Shown one piece after another: positions 1 through 11,694 of a stretch of 64,000 nt of DNA. The stretch lies in assembly GCF_001577835.2 (NCBI RefSeq), contig NC_029519.1:25704045-25768044 (forward strand). The letters are read 5' to 3'. Numbering within the stretch: the stretch's first letter is position 1; every line of letters starts with the position of its first letter. The notes beneath the pieces are model-generated. The model was not told the DNA's origin and searched no databases. It saw only the letters and a list, made by a program, of their open reading frames with translations. Origin of the DNA: Coturnix japonica. Taxonomy: Eukaryota; Chordata; Aves; Galliformes; Phasianidae. The position numbers and the translations under genes are program-made.

Positions 1-67
1 TGGACTTGATGATCTCTAGAGGTCCCTTCCAACCCCTACAATTCTGTGATTCTGTGTGATTCTGTGA
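1..67 (+). mobile_element. CR1 LINE 3' end (cut by window edge)
   Basis: The stretch reads like the conserved CR1 terminus: a 'gatgatct..gaggtcccttccaac' block followed by repeated attctgtg units. That short terminal repeat is the hallmark of the 3' end of avian CR1 retrotransposons, so the element is in plus orientation. Only the terminus is visible; the rest lies left of the window. Confidence 0.85.
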
Positions 68-1957
68 ATATCTTATTGATAACTTTGAGTCTGAAACAGG
101 AGTTCGTTGCAGTACAAGTCACTTTGTGTGGATAATGCCCTACCGTAAGTACAAAGGATGTTTCTCATACCTTGCAGCTTGTGGAACCTCGTGAGGGTCA
201 CTTGCAGCAGTAGCTGACAAAACCCCTCTGCTGTCACTCTGTCCCCAAAAACACTGAAGAGATGGACGAAGGAAAATCCAGGTGGTTGACTCAGATTGTG
301 CAACTGGCAAAACAATGTCAGTATTCTACTGTTCTTATAATGCGTGCAAAAGTAATGCTCTGGTTGGATTGCATGACTTCTGCAATGTCTGCACCATCAT
401 GGAGCAGGGGAAGAAGAAATGCTTTCGTGGTTTGGAGACCAAGCAGCGAGCAGTACTGCAGAACTGGACACAGCTGCTGCATTGTTCATGACTTGCTGCC
501 ATGAAGATAATGCGAGGGGTATGTAAATGCCCATCATTCAGGGGAGAGCAAAAGGGACTGTCGATAAATTTGCTAATGAAGGCTGGCACTTCTGTGGTAA
601 GTTGTTGGCCTTTGGTGGTTTACATCATGCTTTTCAAGCTTCTTTTTTTCCTCAGAGGAATCAAATGATGTTCATGATTCTGCATCTCACTCATGATATC
701 TGTATGAAGTATGACTGGAAGATTGTTATGCAGTAAAGCTTAGGAAGCAGTCTTTGCTCTGTTGCACAGTAGCCTTGTTTGTACTTCTAATTTCCACTTT
801 TGCTCCCCAATGAGCATCTTTCCACCACAAATCCTTCTGTTCCGTCTTTCAGGACACTGATAGCAGAGGGTGGTTTGGTTACTCCCTTCACTTACACTTT
901 TATTTGACAAAACTGGGCTAAAACTTCCTGACGCTGCTCTCTGTGGTAGAGTAGCAGCACAGGCTGCCCTGTGAGCCCCATCCTGTGTCTGCAGCAGCTC
1001 CAACACAGAGGGACTGGCCTCTGCCCTGACATCTCAGTTCCCCAAAACTCTGAACTGAAATACAGAAGGCAAATCAGGATAGAGGGAACATGATTTATAG
1101 CTCCCGTCGTGTTTTGCCTTTAATAAACTAAGGATGGGTACACAGAATGCACACCTACCATGTGAATAATGTATGCCAACCTAAATTCACCCTTTCACAA
1201 AACCCTGAAAGAGAAGGGAAGGGGGCGGAGGGGTGGAGAAAAACCCTTGTGTTTCAGATCTGTTAAAACTGAGGAAGCAAAGCAATCTGCATGTGGGGCT
1301 GTGAGTCAGACAGCTCAAGGCATGGGCTGCTGCTGAATGTTGAGACATGGGGAAAGACAGACTGACACCCCTGGAATAAACATGTATGGGAACTGTAATG
1401 AGTGAGTAAACTGACTGTTTTCAGAATCCCCCTTCCTTGGGCTTCTCTATAGCTGCAGATCCCTTGGGCTCTTGTACATCAACTCACTGAACTCATCTGA
1501 AAGGCATAATTAAAAATCCTTGTCCTTTTGAAAGAAGACAAAAGCTTTTCCAAATGCTTATATAGCAAGAAGCAATTTTTAAAGTATTCTGTTACTATAA
1601 TTGAATTCAACTTGATTTGTCAGTCCTCAAACATACAGAAAGCAGCATCCAGAAATAGTCAGTGCTGGCTGAAACGTAATAATCTCATCAATGTTTCTAT
1701 CACTATGTACAGAGCACAAGTGATGAAACATCCAGCGCTGTGCTGAAATAGCTTGCACAAAAGTGACTTAAGCTCATGAGATTCCCAAGATGTTACTGTA
1801 TCAACCATCATTTTCTAACCCACCGCTAACTACAGAGGTCTGACCTTGCAGTCCATCTTTTCACAGCTGAGGGACCTCCAAGGAACTGTACATTCATTCT
1901 CCTGTTAAAAACTTTGCAAATAATTGAGTTTCTTTGGCACTTGTCAGGCTTTACTGT
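68..1957. other. Intergenic DNA, no gene seen
   Basis: No open frame longer than about 90 codons is present, none resembles a known protein, and I find no splice-supported exon chain. The DNA is AT-rich and unique-looking. Confidence 0.6.
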
Positions 1958-2260
1958 TGTAAGGTGGAATGATACAAAGATGGTAACAGACATTCAAAAG
2001 GTTATTTTAAAGGAAAAACTCACCAATATGGATGCCTTTGCTGGGAAAAACTGAGGCAATCTCCACCAGGGAGTGATCTCCAAGAGATACTGCCTCAGTA
2101 GTGGTCAGCCCTTAAATGAGGTCTAGAAGAGGTGGAGCCAAGTTCCACCCCTCCCAGGAGCACAGCTAAATTACTCTCACCTGTGCTCCCACAGCTGACC
2201 CAACACTTGACTCAGCTGATTAATCAGAGGTTCAGGCTGTGATCACCAATTTCCCATACA
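1958..2260 (-). mobile_element. Solo LTR of an avian endogenous retrovirus, copy A
   Basis: On the minus strand this 303-bp block starts TGTATGG and ends CCTTACA, the TG...CA termini of an LTR. It aligns along its whole length with the plus-strand block at 3269-3584, roughly four bases in five by eye. The two 5-bp flanks (1953-1957 and 2261-2265) are near-identical, as expected of an aged target-site duplication. No internal retroviral sequence adjoins it, so it is a solo LTR fossil. A 5-bp duplication fits several vertebrate ERV classes; I cannot name the subfamily. It is old, judging by divergence from copy B. Confidence 0.8.
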
Positions 2261-2910
2261 ACTGATTTGCTTGTTTGTTTGCTTTGCTTTTCCTCCAGAA
2301 TAACTCTTGTGCATTTGTTGTGCTAAGATGCTTCTCTTTCACAGTGACAAGGTACTACAGAAGATGCTGGAGTCCCATTCAAACGCTGGTGTGAATACAC
2401 TCTACAAAGAAAGGTGGAAAGCAGTTTCATCAAGTACTTCTTTCACCCTTGGTTGACTTCACTCTTGTTTGGACTCAACTGTCATATGACAATATTTCCT
2501 TCTTTTATTTCTGGATGCAAACAGCAAGCGTGACTTTGTTCTGCATAGCCCTGGCTTTGCCATAGGGAAATTGTCTGTGTAAGAGCTGCATGGATTGATC
2601 TAATGATCCTTCAAGCTATTTGGTGTGTTTGGATGCAGCCAAGCTGGCACTGTCTCACCATTTTCATACTAAAACAACACATTACTGCTTTCCCATGGCT
2701 TTGTGCACCCAGAATTCAGCAGGCTGCTAACTTAAAGCGGTTGTTCACACCAATTACTCCTGGTGTAAACTATTTTTGTATTGCTCAGGCTATAACTGAT
2801 AGAAACCTGACTCTTCCTCAAGTGGAGCGGCTGCCAGCTGGGTTTAATGGCGTGCACTGAAGGGTGTGTGGGTGGGAGAAGTTCTGACCTTTAGTGTGTG
2901 TGGCACACAC
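2261..2910. other. Intergenic spacer between two inverted LTR copies
   Basis: No gene is recognised here. An open frame at 2603-2860 has no recognisable similarity and is not supported by splice sites. Confidence 0.5.
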
Positions 2911-3741
2911 AGGCCAGCAGGAGCAGAGGTGAGGCCACATCTCAGGTATTGTGTTGAGTTTTGGTCTCCTCACTACAAGATATCGAGGCCCTGGAATGTG
3001 TCCAGAAAACAAAACTGAGGGGGGATCTGGAGCACAAGTCTTATGAGGAGCGGCTCAGGGAGCTGGGATTGTTTAGCCTGGAGAAGAGGAGGCTCAGGGG
3101 AAACCTTATTGCTCTCTATAACTTCCCAAAGGGAGGATGTGATGAGGAGGGGCTTGGCCTCTTCTCCCGGGAAACAAACAGGACCTGAGCAAGTTGTACC
3201 AGAGGAGGTTTGGATTAGACATAAAGAAGTTCTTCTCTCAGAGAGTGGTCAGGCACTGGAATGGCTGCTGTATGGGAAACTGGTGATCACTGCCTGAACC
3301 TCTGAGTAACCAGCTGAGGCAAGTGCTGGGTCAGCTGTGGGAGCGCAGGTGAGGGTGTGCTCTGGGAAGGGTGGAGCTTGGCTCCACCTCTTCTAGGCTT
3401 CATTTAAGGGCTGACCACCACTAAGGCAGCATCTCTTGGAGATTGCTTCTCTGTGAAGATTTCCTCAGTGTTTTCTAGCCAGATTGAAGGCTTCTATATT
3501 GGTGAGTTTTTCCTGTAGATAACCTTTTGGATGTTTATCACTATCCTTGTGTTATTACCACCTTTGTATTATTTTCACCTTACAGCTGCCTAGGGAGGTG
3601 GTGGAGTCACAGTGTTCAAGAGGTATCTGGCTGAGGAGCTACAAGAGATAGTTCAGCAGCTTGTGGTAGCAACAGCGATGCGAGGACATTCGGATGGATG
3701 ATCTATTCGGTCCTTCCCAACCTTGCAGCTCTACGATTCAC
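2911..3741 (+). mobile_element. CR1 LINE fragment, split by an LTR insertion
   Basis: Bases 2911-3263 and 3590-3741 together follow the CR1 3' region: the 'gaggccacatctc' start, 'gtccagaaaac', 'gagcggctcagggagctggg', 'ttattgctctctataac', then the terminal 'gatgatctattcggtccttcccaacc' block. The element is 5'-truncated, as most CR1 copies are. A 316-bp solo LTR sits inside it at 3269-3584. The CR1 tail ends about 146 bp before the RAB33B start codon, immediately at the edge of the promoter CpG island. Confidence 0.88.
3269..3584 (+). mobile_element. Solo LTR of an avian endogenous retrovirus, copy B, nested in CR1
   Basis: The block begins TGTATGG and ends CCTTACA, and is flanked by a perfect 5-bp direct repeat GCTGC (3264-3268 and 3585-3589). 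Removing the block and one repeat restores the normal CR1 reading across the junction, so insertion boundaries are clear. It is the same family as 1958-2260 but in opposite orientation. No internal retroviral region is present; it is a fossil solo LTR, younger than the CR1 copy it entered. Confidence 0.88.
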
Positions 3742-4260
3742 CTACAGCTCGGAGGGGCAGCAGCAGTGACCCCACTCCGCACAGCTCTCGCGATACGCTC
3801 CCGTGTGGGCGGAGCGAGGTGAGGGGAGGCCGGGCTGCCGCGTATCGCTCCGTGTCCCCGAGCAGCTCCGCCCGTGAGGCGGCGGCGATGGCGGCCGATC
3901 TGGAGTCCTCGCTGGAGCTGAGCTTGACGAGCAGCGGCTCGGTGCCGGGCTGCGGGCTGCCTCCCGCCCGCTCCCGCATCTTCAAGATCATCGTCATCGG
4001 AGACTCCAACGTGGGCAAGACGTGTCTCACGTACCGCTTCTGCGCCGGCCGCTTCCCGCAGTGCACCGAGGCCACCATCGGCGTGGACTTCCGCGAGCGC
4101 GCCGTCATCATAGACGGGGAGCGCATCAAGGTAGCGGGCAGCCAGCGGTCACCGGGCCGGGAGGTGCTCGGGGACCGAGCGGACGTGGCGCTGAGGGACG
4201 GGGTAGGCGGATGGTTGGGCTGTGTGAGCGTAGAGATGTGCCCAGCATTAGCGATCCAGC
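3742..4260. promoter_or_regulatory. RAB33B: CpG island, RAB33B promoter and first exon
   Basis: CpG-dense sequence starts abruptly after the CR1 tail and runs through exon 1 into intron 1. No TATA box is evident, in keeping with a housekeeping-type CpG promoter. The transcription start cannot be placed from sequence alone; the space between the CR1 end and the ATG is only about 146 bp, so the core promoter is compact or starts within the repeat. Confidence 0.65.
3888..4130 (+). CDS. RAB33B: RAB33B coding exon 1
   Basis: This exon encodes 81 residues: the low-complexity Ser-rich N-terminus, the P-loop and switch I, ending GERIK. The donor is AAG|GTAGCG at 4131. The exon is much richer in CpG than exon 2. 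Confidence 0.95.
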
Positions 4261-7200
4261 GCTCTGCTTCCAGGGTCGTATTTACGGAGCGTTAAAAACG
4301 CGCCCGCTCGGCCCGGTGGTTGCAGAAAGGCCGGCTGTGCTGTTTGCAGCTTGAACCACTAGTTGCTTCCGAACGCGCTGTGGTTGCTGGCAGGAATGTG
4401 TTTTGAAGCAGAACTCCCTCCTGCTTCTGCTTGACGGTTCGTTTCCGCGGGCAGATATTCTGAGCCGTGCAGTAAGAGGGACCAGCAGCAGTCACGGGGC
4501 TGTGCCATCACCGGGTGATTACAGCTGACAGTCAGCTGAAAGCTGTTGTTCTTCACCACTTTCTTACTGGTTAAAGACGTTGTGGGAGGCCTGTCACAGC
4601 CCTGCGCCTCTTCTCGTGTGCTTTTTCCACCCCATGGCCTTTCTAACCAAAAAGGAAATACAAATGAGCGCCTCTGTTCCTCCTTTCTTTTATAAAATGG
4701 TTGAATAATGCTTCTTCGGCTCCTAGCCTCCATTCTGCACTCTGCTCTGTTACTGCCCATAACAAAAGAGAGAACCTCTGAAGAGAGATCTTCCTGTCAG
4801 CACCGTCTTATAGCCTGGCGTTGTCAGCAGCTCTGGCTGATGCAGAGCAGTGACTAAGAACCAGTCCCATCTGCAGTGCTGAGATGCTTCCCTTGGGGTA
4901 TCGCGCCCTTTTGTGATGTAAGCTGGCATGGCTGGCTTTGCTGCCTTTGGAGCACTGCCTGTTGAATATGCCAGTTCCAAGTGAGGGAGGTGGAGAACTG
5001 AGGCAGATGCTTTTCCGATGCCTGGTTTTCCAGGAGGTTTTGTTTCAGCTGGGAAAGGAATACACTTGATCATTGTGGCCAGAACTGAAGCCATTAGGAG
5101 GATGCTACGTGCCATCAGGCCCCACTTCTTGTTTTCTGCCTCCTCCCCTCTCCCCATCCCCACCTTTCTTGCTCGCAGCATCTCTCCGGCAATGCCTGTT
5201 GAGCCAGGAAACAGAGACGCCAAGGTGAACCCATTGCTGTCATTCTCATTGTGCCCTGAAGGGCCTGCTGAGTAGAAGGATTTTTCCTCTCGCTTTGAAG
5301 GAGAGTGTAAGTCAGTGTCTTCTCATTCCCTCTTCTCCCTTCCCCCATCCTGCTGGATGGTCACTCCATGCTGCTACAGAACAGAGAAGCATTTCCCTTG
5401 CAGCTGGGAAAATGCTGCGTCACTGGCAGTATTACAAGCACAGTCCATCTCGCTGGGGGTCTCCCATGCATGTTTTTTTACAATTCCAAGACACATCCAA
5501 GAGATGAATGTGTTCTTCTGTAGCTGATGCAGCAGGCTGACAGCTGCAAATGAAACACTGGGAACCAGATACGAGGAATAGATGAAATTGTTCAACAAAC
5601 GTTGCGTCCTACATTTTCCTCCTCCTAAATTGACCTTAGCACTGAAAATCGATGAGAACAGTGACATCATTCTTTAGTGACCTACATAAGATGAGCAAAG
5701 GATGCACATCAAATTCAAAGACAAGAGTCCAAAAATCATGTTCTACCCCTCTGAGCCATTGACGGGTGTTTGTGTTTGGGGTTTTTTCCTCTTCTTTTTT
5801 TTTCCCAGCTTGTGAAAGAAGACGTGCTTTATAGTGTTCTGTTTCTATTAAGGGAGAGAGAGATGCTGTGGGAGTCCTTGCTCACAAAGCAACCCTTCTT
5901 GGATCCACAAAGAAGAGTCAGAAGGCAGGAGGTGGTAGTTGCTTTGACATATTTAAATGCTGCCTGTGTTTCCAAGGGAGCACGACAGGGTGATTCCGTC
6001 TCCAATTTTTATTAGTTGGAATCATTCTGTTAAAGCCAGATTTTCAAATGCCGCGTCTTAAAGAGCTACTATAAAAAGCATCTTTCCTTCCCTAATGATG
6101 GATGATAAATAATAACGAAAGAAGAAAGCTGCGGGTGGATCTGTGCTTCCCTGAAGTGTGACCAACTTCTGCTCTCTGAGTGAGGTGGGGAAAGAAGCGT
6201 AACCTCAGCTTCTGCAGCTGCCTGGGGAAACCAGCTGCCTTTCTGTGTTAGATTTGATCAAACAATTAGATATTGTGATCCCTGAGCATCATGTTGTCTG
6301 TCTATAAGCCCGACCTCCCTCCGTGCTTTTTTTTCTTACTCTTGAATTTGTCTTATTTCAAATTAATGTTTTTTTCCGTGAGTCTCCCACCTATACTGCA
6401 TTCTGTAAGGGCATAGAACTGGAATTCACTCTCAGCTGGGTATGTGAGGGCATCTTGCTTAAATGTAAGTGACTCTCTTTAATCTGTTTGTGTGGGCTGT
6501 CTTTGTAGGTGACAGAGATGAAGAAAATGGGGTATAGAACAGAACACAGTTGACAAAGGATAAATATTTACTATACAGAGAGGTATACTGCAGCTACTGT
6601 TGCCTTCAGTAAGGAGCTGGGGTGCCTCGCTTTGGCTTTCTTTGTGATCTCAGTGACTCCTTTAGAAGCACTGTTTGGATCTTTGTAAGCCTGAGGATCA
6701 GAAGCTGCAAATAACTGGACTAAAGCACAGAGGCTGAGCTGTTTCTTTGTCCAGTTTATTTTGCTGTCGTTGTTCGTGCACGATGGGTGTTGTTCCTTTT
6801 AGGGACTCTACCACTTTGGCACAAACTTTGCAGTATGAATGATTCCTAAGAGTGACTTTCTGTGATCTCCGTACTTTCCTACTGTGGGTAGCACGTGTTA
6901 CTTTCCAATGTGAGTAGTAAAACATTTTCCTCTCTCTTTACCCTTCTCTTTTCAGATCCAGCTATGGGATACGGCAGGCCAGGAGCGCTTCAGGAAGAGT
7001 ATGGTGCAGCACTATTACAGGAACGTACACGCTGTGGTGTTTGTGTATGATATGACAAACATTGCCAGTTTCCATAGTCTGCCGTCGTGGATAGAGGAAT
7101 GCAAACAGCACCTCCTTACCAACGATATCCCACGGATTCTTGTTGGAAATAAATGTGACCTGAGGAATGCTATTCAGGTACCTACGGACTTGGCCCAGAA

Positions 7201-7399
7201 GTTTGCTGACACCCACAGCATGCCGTTATTTGAAACCTCTGCCAAAAACCCCAATGACAATGACCACGTGGAGGCCATATTTATGACACTGGCTCACAAG
7301 CTTAAAAGTCACAAGCCATTAATGCTAAGTCAACCCCCAGATCGTGATCAAATACACCTAAAGCCTGAACCGAAACCCTCCATGACCTGCTGGTGTTAA
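3888..7399 (+). CDS. RAB33B: RAB33B, Rab-family small GTPase, complete (2 exons)
   Basis: Coding exons 3888-4130 and 6956-7399 join in phase 0 to give 228 residues, against 229 remembered for human RAB33B. Visible motifs: P-loop GDSNVGKT near residue 37, switch I with ATIGVDF, WDTAGQE in switch II at the start of exon 2, NKCD for guanine binding, ETSAK, and the C-terminal CWC that is geranylgeranylated. RAB33B is a Golgi GTPase that acts in retrograde Golgi-ER traffic and binds ATG16L1 in autophagy (family knowledge). The start is the ATG in a good context (G at -3 and +4) that matches the human MA..ESS N-terminus. The same frame stays open upstream to 3723, into CR1 sequence, so an upstream in-frame start exists but is unlikely to be used. 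No defect was seen. Confidence 0.97.
4131..6955 (+). other. RAB33B: RAB33B intron 1
   Basis: A 2.8-kb intron from donor GTAGCG to acceptor CTTTTCAG. Open frames within it (for example 4750-5223 minus) resemble no protein I recognise. No transposon was noted. Confidence 0.85.
6956..7399 (+). CDS. RAB33B: RAB33B coding exon 2
   Basis: This exon encodes 147 residues and the stop TAA (7397-7399). It begins [10 protein letters not shown] and ends MTCWC, holding the switch II, NKCD and SAK guanine-base motifs and the double-cysteine prenylation site. Confidence 0.96.
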   Translation: MQLWDTAGQERFRKSMVQHYYRNVHAVVFVYDMTNIASFHSLPSWIEECKQHLLTNDIPRILVGNKCDLRNAIQVPTDLAQKFADTHSMPLFETSAKNPNDNDHVEAIFMTLAHKLKSHKPLMLSQPPDRDQIHLKPEPKPSMTCWC

Positions 7400-10080
7400 A
7401 TTTCGCTATTTATTAGCTGCCACCTTGTCCTTATGGTCTTGGCATAGAACAAGGGTTTGGTAGCGATTATAGCAAATCCCTTTGGCACTTTACTGTGTTG
7501 TTGTTGTTTTTTTATCTGGTGTAGATATGCCCATCTCATTTTCTTGCACTTTGTTATTCTCCTTTCTGAATTACTGAAGTTTCACTATAAATATGCAGGA
7601 AAGTAACCTTTCAAATGAAGACTTAACAAAGCAATTCTGTTTGAGCTCTGGCTCTCTGAGGTTGATTTTATCACTCATGGCAAAGTTATAAATAATAAGA
7701 CAGTTTGCTAATGTGTTTGGCTGCTACCTGCATTGGGATAATGTAGGAGAAAAAGTATCTTGGGACAGCCAGATAACTTGACGTGCAGATGAGCGGGTGG
7801 GGAGATTTTTGATGTCTGAAGGAGGATTGGTGCCTGCTGGCAAACTGAGAAGTGAGGGCCTGTTTATTTAAAAAGCAGACAAGACCATCAGATTCAGTTT
7901 GAGCCATCAGTGTAAGTACAAACTGCTGGCGCTGGTGGCCTGTCACTCTGTGGTAAACTTTGCTTCTCTGTGGCAGTCATGGGAGCATTGACCAACTCGT
8001 CCCCACCTCTAGGCGATTATTTGGTACATAAGACTTCAATAATTTGTTACAATTAATCTTAAGACTAATCAGTCCTTCCTATGGGAAGTCCTGTAGCATG
8101 GGATATGGGGGAAGAACTGGGGCTAGGAGGGCTAGGACTATCTTCAGCCTCTTTGACCTTACTGAGATTTAAAGGTTCAGTGAAGTTTGGCTTCTAAATG
8201 GGCTGTATTTGAGTTGAGTGAGTGAGGATAAGTGAAAACACTTAAAGTAGAAATAGGAGTACATTTATCAGAAGCATGCTGGGATTTTCAAAGATGCAGC
8301 TTTCAGACGATGCTCGTGCTGATAAATGCTTTATAAATGTCTTGATAAAGACAGCTTTTTACAAGACAACATGATGACTTGCTATAGGGACAAGAACACC
8401 TAGGACAGAACCTTACTTCAGGTGCCCCTTTTGATGTACAAAGTTGTGCCTTATTTATTGAAAACATTGAGGCTGCTGTACTACAAGGAGCTGCGTTGTC
8501 CTGTGCTATGATCTTATGAGGGCTGCTGTGCAAAGGAACGACTGGACTCTGTATCAGAAGGTTGATAGGGTTTTATCATTGTGCAAGCAAATCAGCCATT
8601 GACAGGATAGGGAATATCGGATTTCCTTTAAACAGCTGTAAAGGCAAAAATTAGCTCTTGAAATAGGGAGGTAAATGTGCCAAATAACGTGTTACAGATG
8701 TTGGTCATGGCTGTAAGCTGTGCTTCCATGGCATTGCACATGCAAGTTAGTAATTGCTCCTCTAGAACCATCTGCACGTTGCAACCATTTGTTCTGTTCT
8801 TTGAAGGTCAAAGGCCATAACATATAGTTGCATATAGTTACATAAAGTGAAACGTAATCCTTAGATTTCAATCTATGACTTCCTAAGCCGTGGTCAGACA
8901 GTATTTTCTGGCTTTTTGTTTTTGAAGGGAATTTAATTAAAACTGAAGGTGTTTGAATTGCAATGTGAAATGTGTTGCGTTGGCCGGAAATATAAAGCCC
9001 AGTTTAGAAGCTGCCAGCCCAGTGAGGGTTAGAAAGAAATTACTGAAATGAAGTAGCTAGTATAAGTGAGCAATGGAAATCACTAAGGTGGCATTGAATT
9101 GCAAGTTACATCGATAAAAGGAGAAATGCATTGACTGTCTTTTCTAGATGTAGAAAAGCATTCAACATGGCCTAATACGATGAGGGTGTTTAAAAAGAGA
9201 CTAAACAGAAAATATGATTCTAGTCCAAAAGAAGCTGCTACAGCTCTGACAGTAACGTCGTTAATACACCATGTGATAAAGGGAACTTTAGTGTTTGCTC
9301 TGAACCTTATGTGACTGGGCTTACAGTCCTTTCAGAAGCAATCAGCTTTTTGAAACAAGCATCCTTAATGGTTTTTGTTTTGTTGTTGTTTTTTTGGAAA
9401 AGGATTGATCCGAAAGTTATATGTGTAGTAGTATAGATAAACAGTTTGTTACATACATCCTGAGAAGATCCATCTTAACAAGCTGTGTCATAGTAAGTGC
9501 GTCAGCAAACATTCTGTTGTTGTCTTTTTTGTTTTAATTAAATCGATCAAAGCAAATCGCACAGAATGAAGCATTTCAAAGTCAGGTTAGGGTCTGAGGT
9601 AAGGAAACAATGTAGATAGTGTAGCTAATGTTGATATTGGGAAGTTGCAGATCTGTGAAGCTTTGAGGTATTCACAACCTGTACATAAGGGCCTTCACAT
9701 CATTCAGATGGTGTGGAAACAAGCAATGCTTTTTGTATGTGATCTTGTTTTGAGCACACAGCATGTTTCAGTGGTTCTGCCGTGACAATAACGTGACAGT
9801 TACTTTGGGGTTCAGTGTGTGTCCTGGCTTTCAGTAGTAGTGTTCTACCCACTGAACTGATCCCAAAAGCACTGAACACTTTGTATGTGTATTTTCACCT
9901 TCCTGAATTGTAACAACATGGGATTATTTTGTATGTGTTGGGGAAGGGTAAGACACAAAGCCAGATCCCTAACAACTGGCTTTGCCGCAGACTATTATCA
10001 CTTGTTTTCAGTAATTGTTCTAAGAACGGTGATAACATTTCTCTTAGTAAAACCCGTAATAAACTATGATAAAGAAGGGA
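7400..10080 (+). other. RAB33B: Probable RAB33B 3'UTR
   Basis: AT-rich, gene-free sequence follows the stop codon. The first good AATAAA that I noticed on this strand is at 10058-10063, which would give a 3'UTR near 2.7 kb. Extent is inferred; an earlier variant signal could be used. Confidence 0.4.
10058..10063 (+). terminator. RAB33B: Candidate polyadenylation signal for RAB33B
   Basis: A canonical AATAAA lies in AT-rich sequence with T- and G-rich bases a few tens of bases downstream. No transcript evidence is available here. Confidence 0.35.
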
Positions 10081-10507
10081 GGAAAATGAGTCTGTAGTTT
10101 TTTCTATGTGTGGCTGCCAATGCATTGGAATCATGCCATAGTACTTCAACTGCTGTCAGCACTTTATAGTTTCTCAAAATTGCTTTGAGGCATCTAAATG
10201 AGCCACCTGATGGTTTGTAGCATGTTTGGGTTGTATGTGAGGTTCTAAGAGAACAGGAGCCAATGACTTCAAACTAGCAGCTACTTGCCCTTGAATGTAC
10301 ATCTGTGGCCTTAAGGCATCTTCGTCACACTCACAGTCCTACCTCACGTGCAGAAAGAAAAGCCCTTATCCTCACACGTGGCTGGGGCTCGGAAGACAGT
10401 CTCGCTGGCTGTATGGAAAAGCAAGTACTGGAGTCTCTTTTCTTTGGAATATACTCACAAAAAAACCACTGTTTGGAGCTTGAAGGGGGAATCGAGAGAA
10501 AGGATTT

Positions 10508-10555
10508 CTTTTTTCTTCCTTTTTTTTTTTTTAATTTTTTTTTTTTTTTTTTTTT
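10508..10555. repeat. Long T-rich tract
   Basis: Nearly 50 bases consist of T apart from a few C and A interruptions. Read on the minus strand it is an A tract, so it could be the tail of a retrocopy whose body would be 10556 to about 10750. I do not recognise that body, so a plain homopolymer expansion is equally possible. Confidence 0.7.
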
Positions 10556-11694
10556 GGCTGTTCAATCTGCAAGTCCAAATGAAGGCATTCATACAGCTGA
10601 ATGGAGTCATCAGTGAGGCCTGTAGAGCGACACTGATAGGGAAAGAATTGGTGCTGGCTTCCACTGCCCACTTGGATTCACTGAGCTCTGCACAGCCACC
10701 AGGATACAACGTTGGAATCAAAGAGGCTCCTCATAGCATAAGGAAGGTATTGCCACAGCACAGAGAAGGGCATGTAAGAGAAGCAGAAAGGAAAAGAGAG
10801 AAAAAAAGAGGATAAAAATTTACCTTATTTTCCTCTGCAATTAATACATTTCCCTAACATAAACTGCTAAATGTATTTTCTTCTTGTTTATCATTAGTAG
10901 AATTGTGATCTGAAGATGCATTCTGAAAGCTGTGAATAGTTTGTGACATCTCTTTAAAGGCTTCAGCATTTGAATGACCAACTTCCAGCCTGAATTCTGC
11001 CTACCAATTAAATAAGTTATTCTTCTGCTCTTCCTGTCCTAAAACTGTTCTGCAGCATATTCTTTATATAATATTTTATTCTGTTGTTTTGCTGGGGGAG
11101 ACCTGAAAGCAGCCTTTTGAGAGGGCTATAAGAAAGAAGGGCAGCCTGTTGCACTGGATCTGTTGTGTTAGAACATCCCCCATCTCACACTTCAAGGGAA
11201 AAGCAAGAAATGTTCATCTTTTCCACTAGGAAAGTAAAATTAGTTCCACCCAATTATGGCCTTTCACTACCTTACCTTTCCATGAAGTTTGGGTGTAATT
11301 ACCTAAATAACGAGATAACTACCTGATTGAATCCAATCCAATGAGCTGTGCATCCATCGTCTTCACACCAACAAAATGATAATCATTCAAAGCTGAAGCG
11401 CTCTGTACTCCCATGGTGGAAATATAACAACTGCATAAATGGAGCACTGGCTTCATTTTAAGCTGCAGTAGCTTCAAAAAGTGAAGCATCATTAAAGCAT
11501 TTGGAAAACCAAAAGAGCTCCGTCATTAGCAACAAATGGCTAATGGAAAATAACAAAACAATTCAATGCAATGGAAAGTACAGCAATGACAGCAGAGCTG
11601 CAAGATTCTGGGCTGTGGTGAGTGAGGACTTGCTCAAACACAACAGCCATAAGCACAGAAACAAAGAAAAGAAGCTGCTTACCTTCAGAAAGCC
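10556..11694. other. Intergenic DNA, no gene seen
   Basis: Intergenic sequence downstream of RAB33B. Open frames such as 10348-10815 run through the T tract and are composition artefacts. Nothing else is recognisable. Confidence 0.5.

Noticed and set aside
3731-4129. A 132-codon minus-strand open frame over RAB33B exon 1
   Set aside because: It is the reverse-strand shadow of the GC-rich RAB33B first exon and promoter.
5018-5527. Possible extra exon in RAB33B intron 1
   Set aside because: Exons 1 and 2 join in phase 0 to the full family sequence, leaving no missing residues for another exon.
10348-10815. A 155-codon frame containing a long Phe run
   Set aside because: The Phe run is the translated T tract; the frame is a composition artefact.
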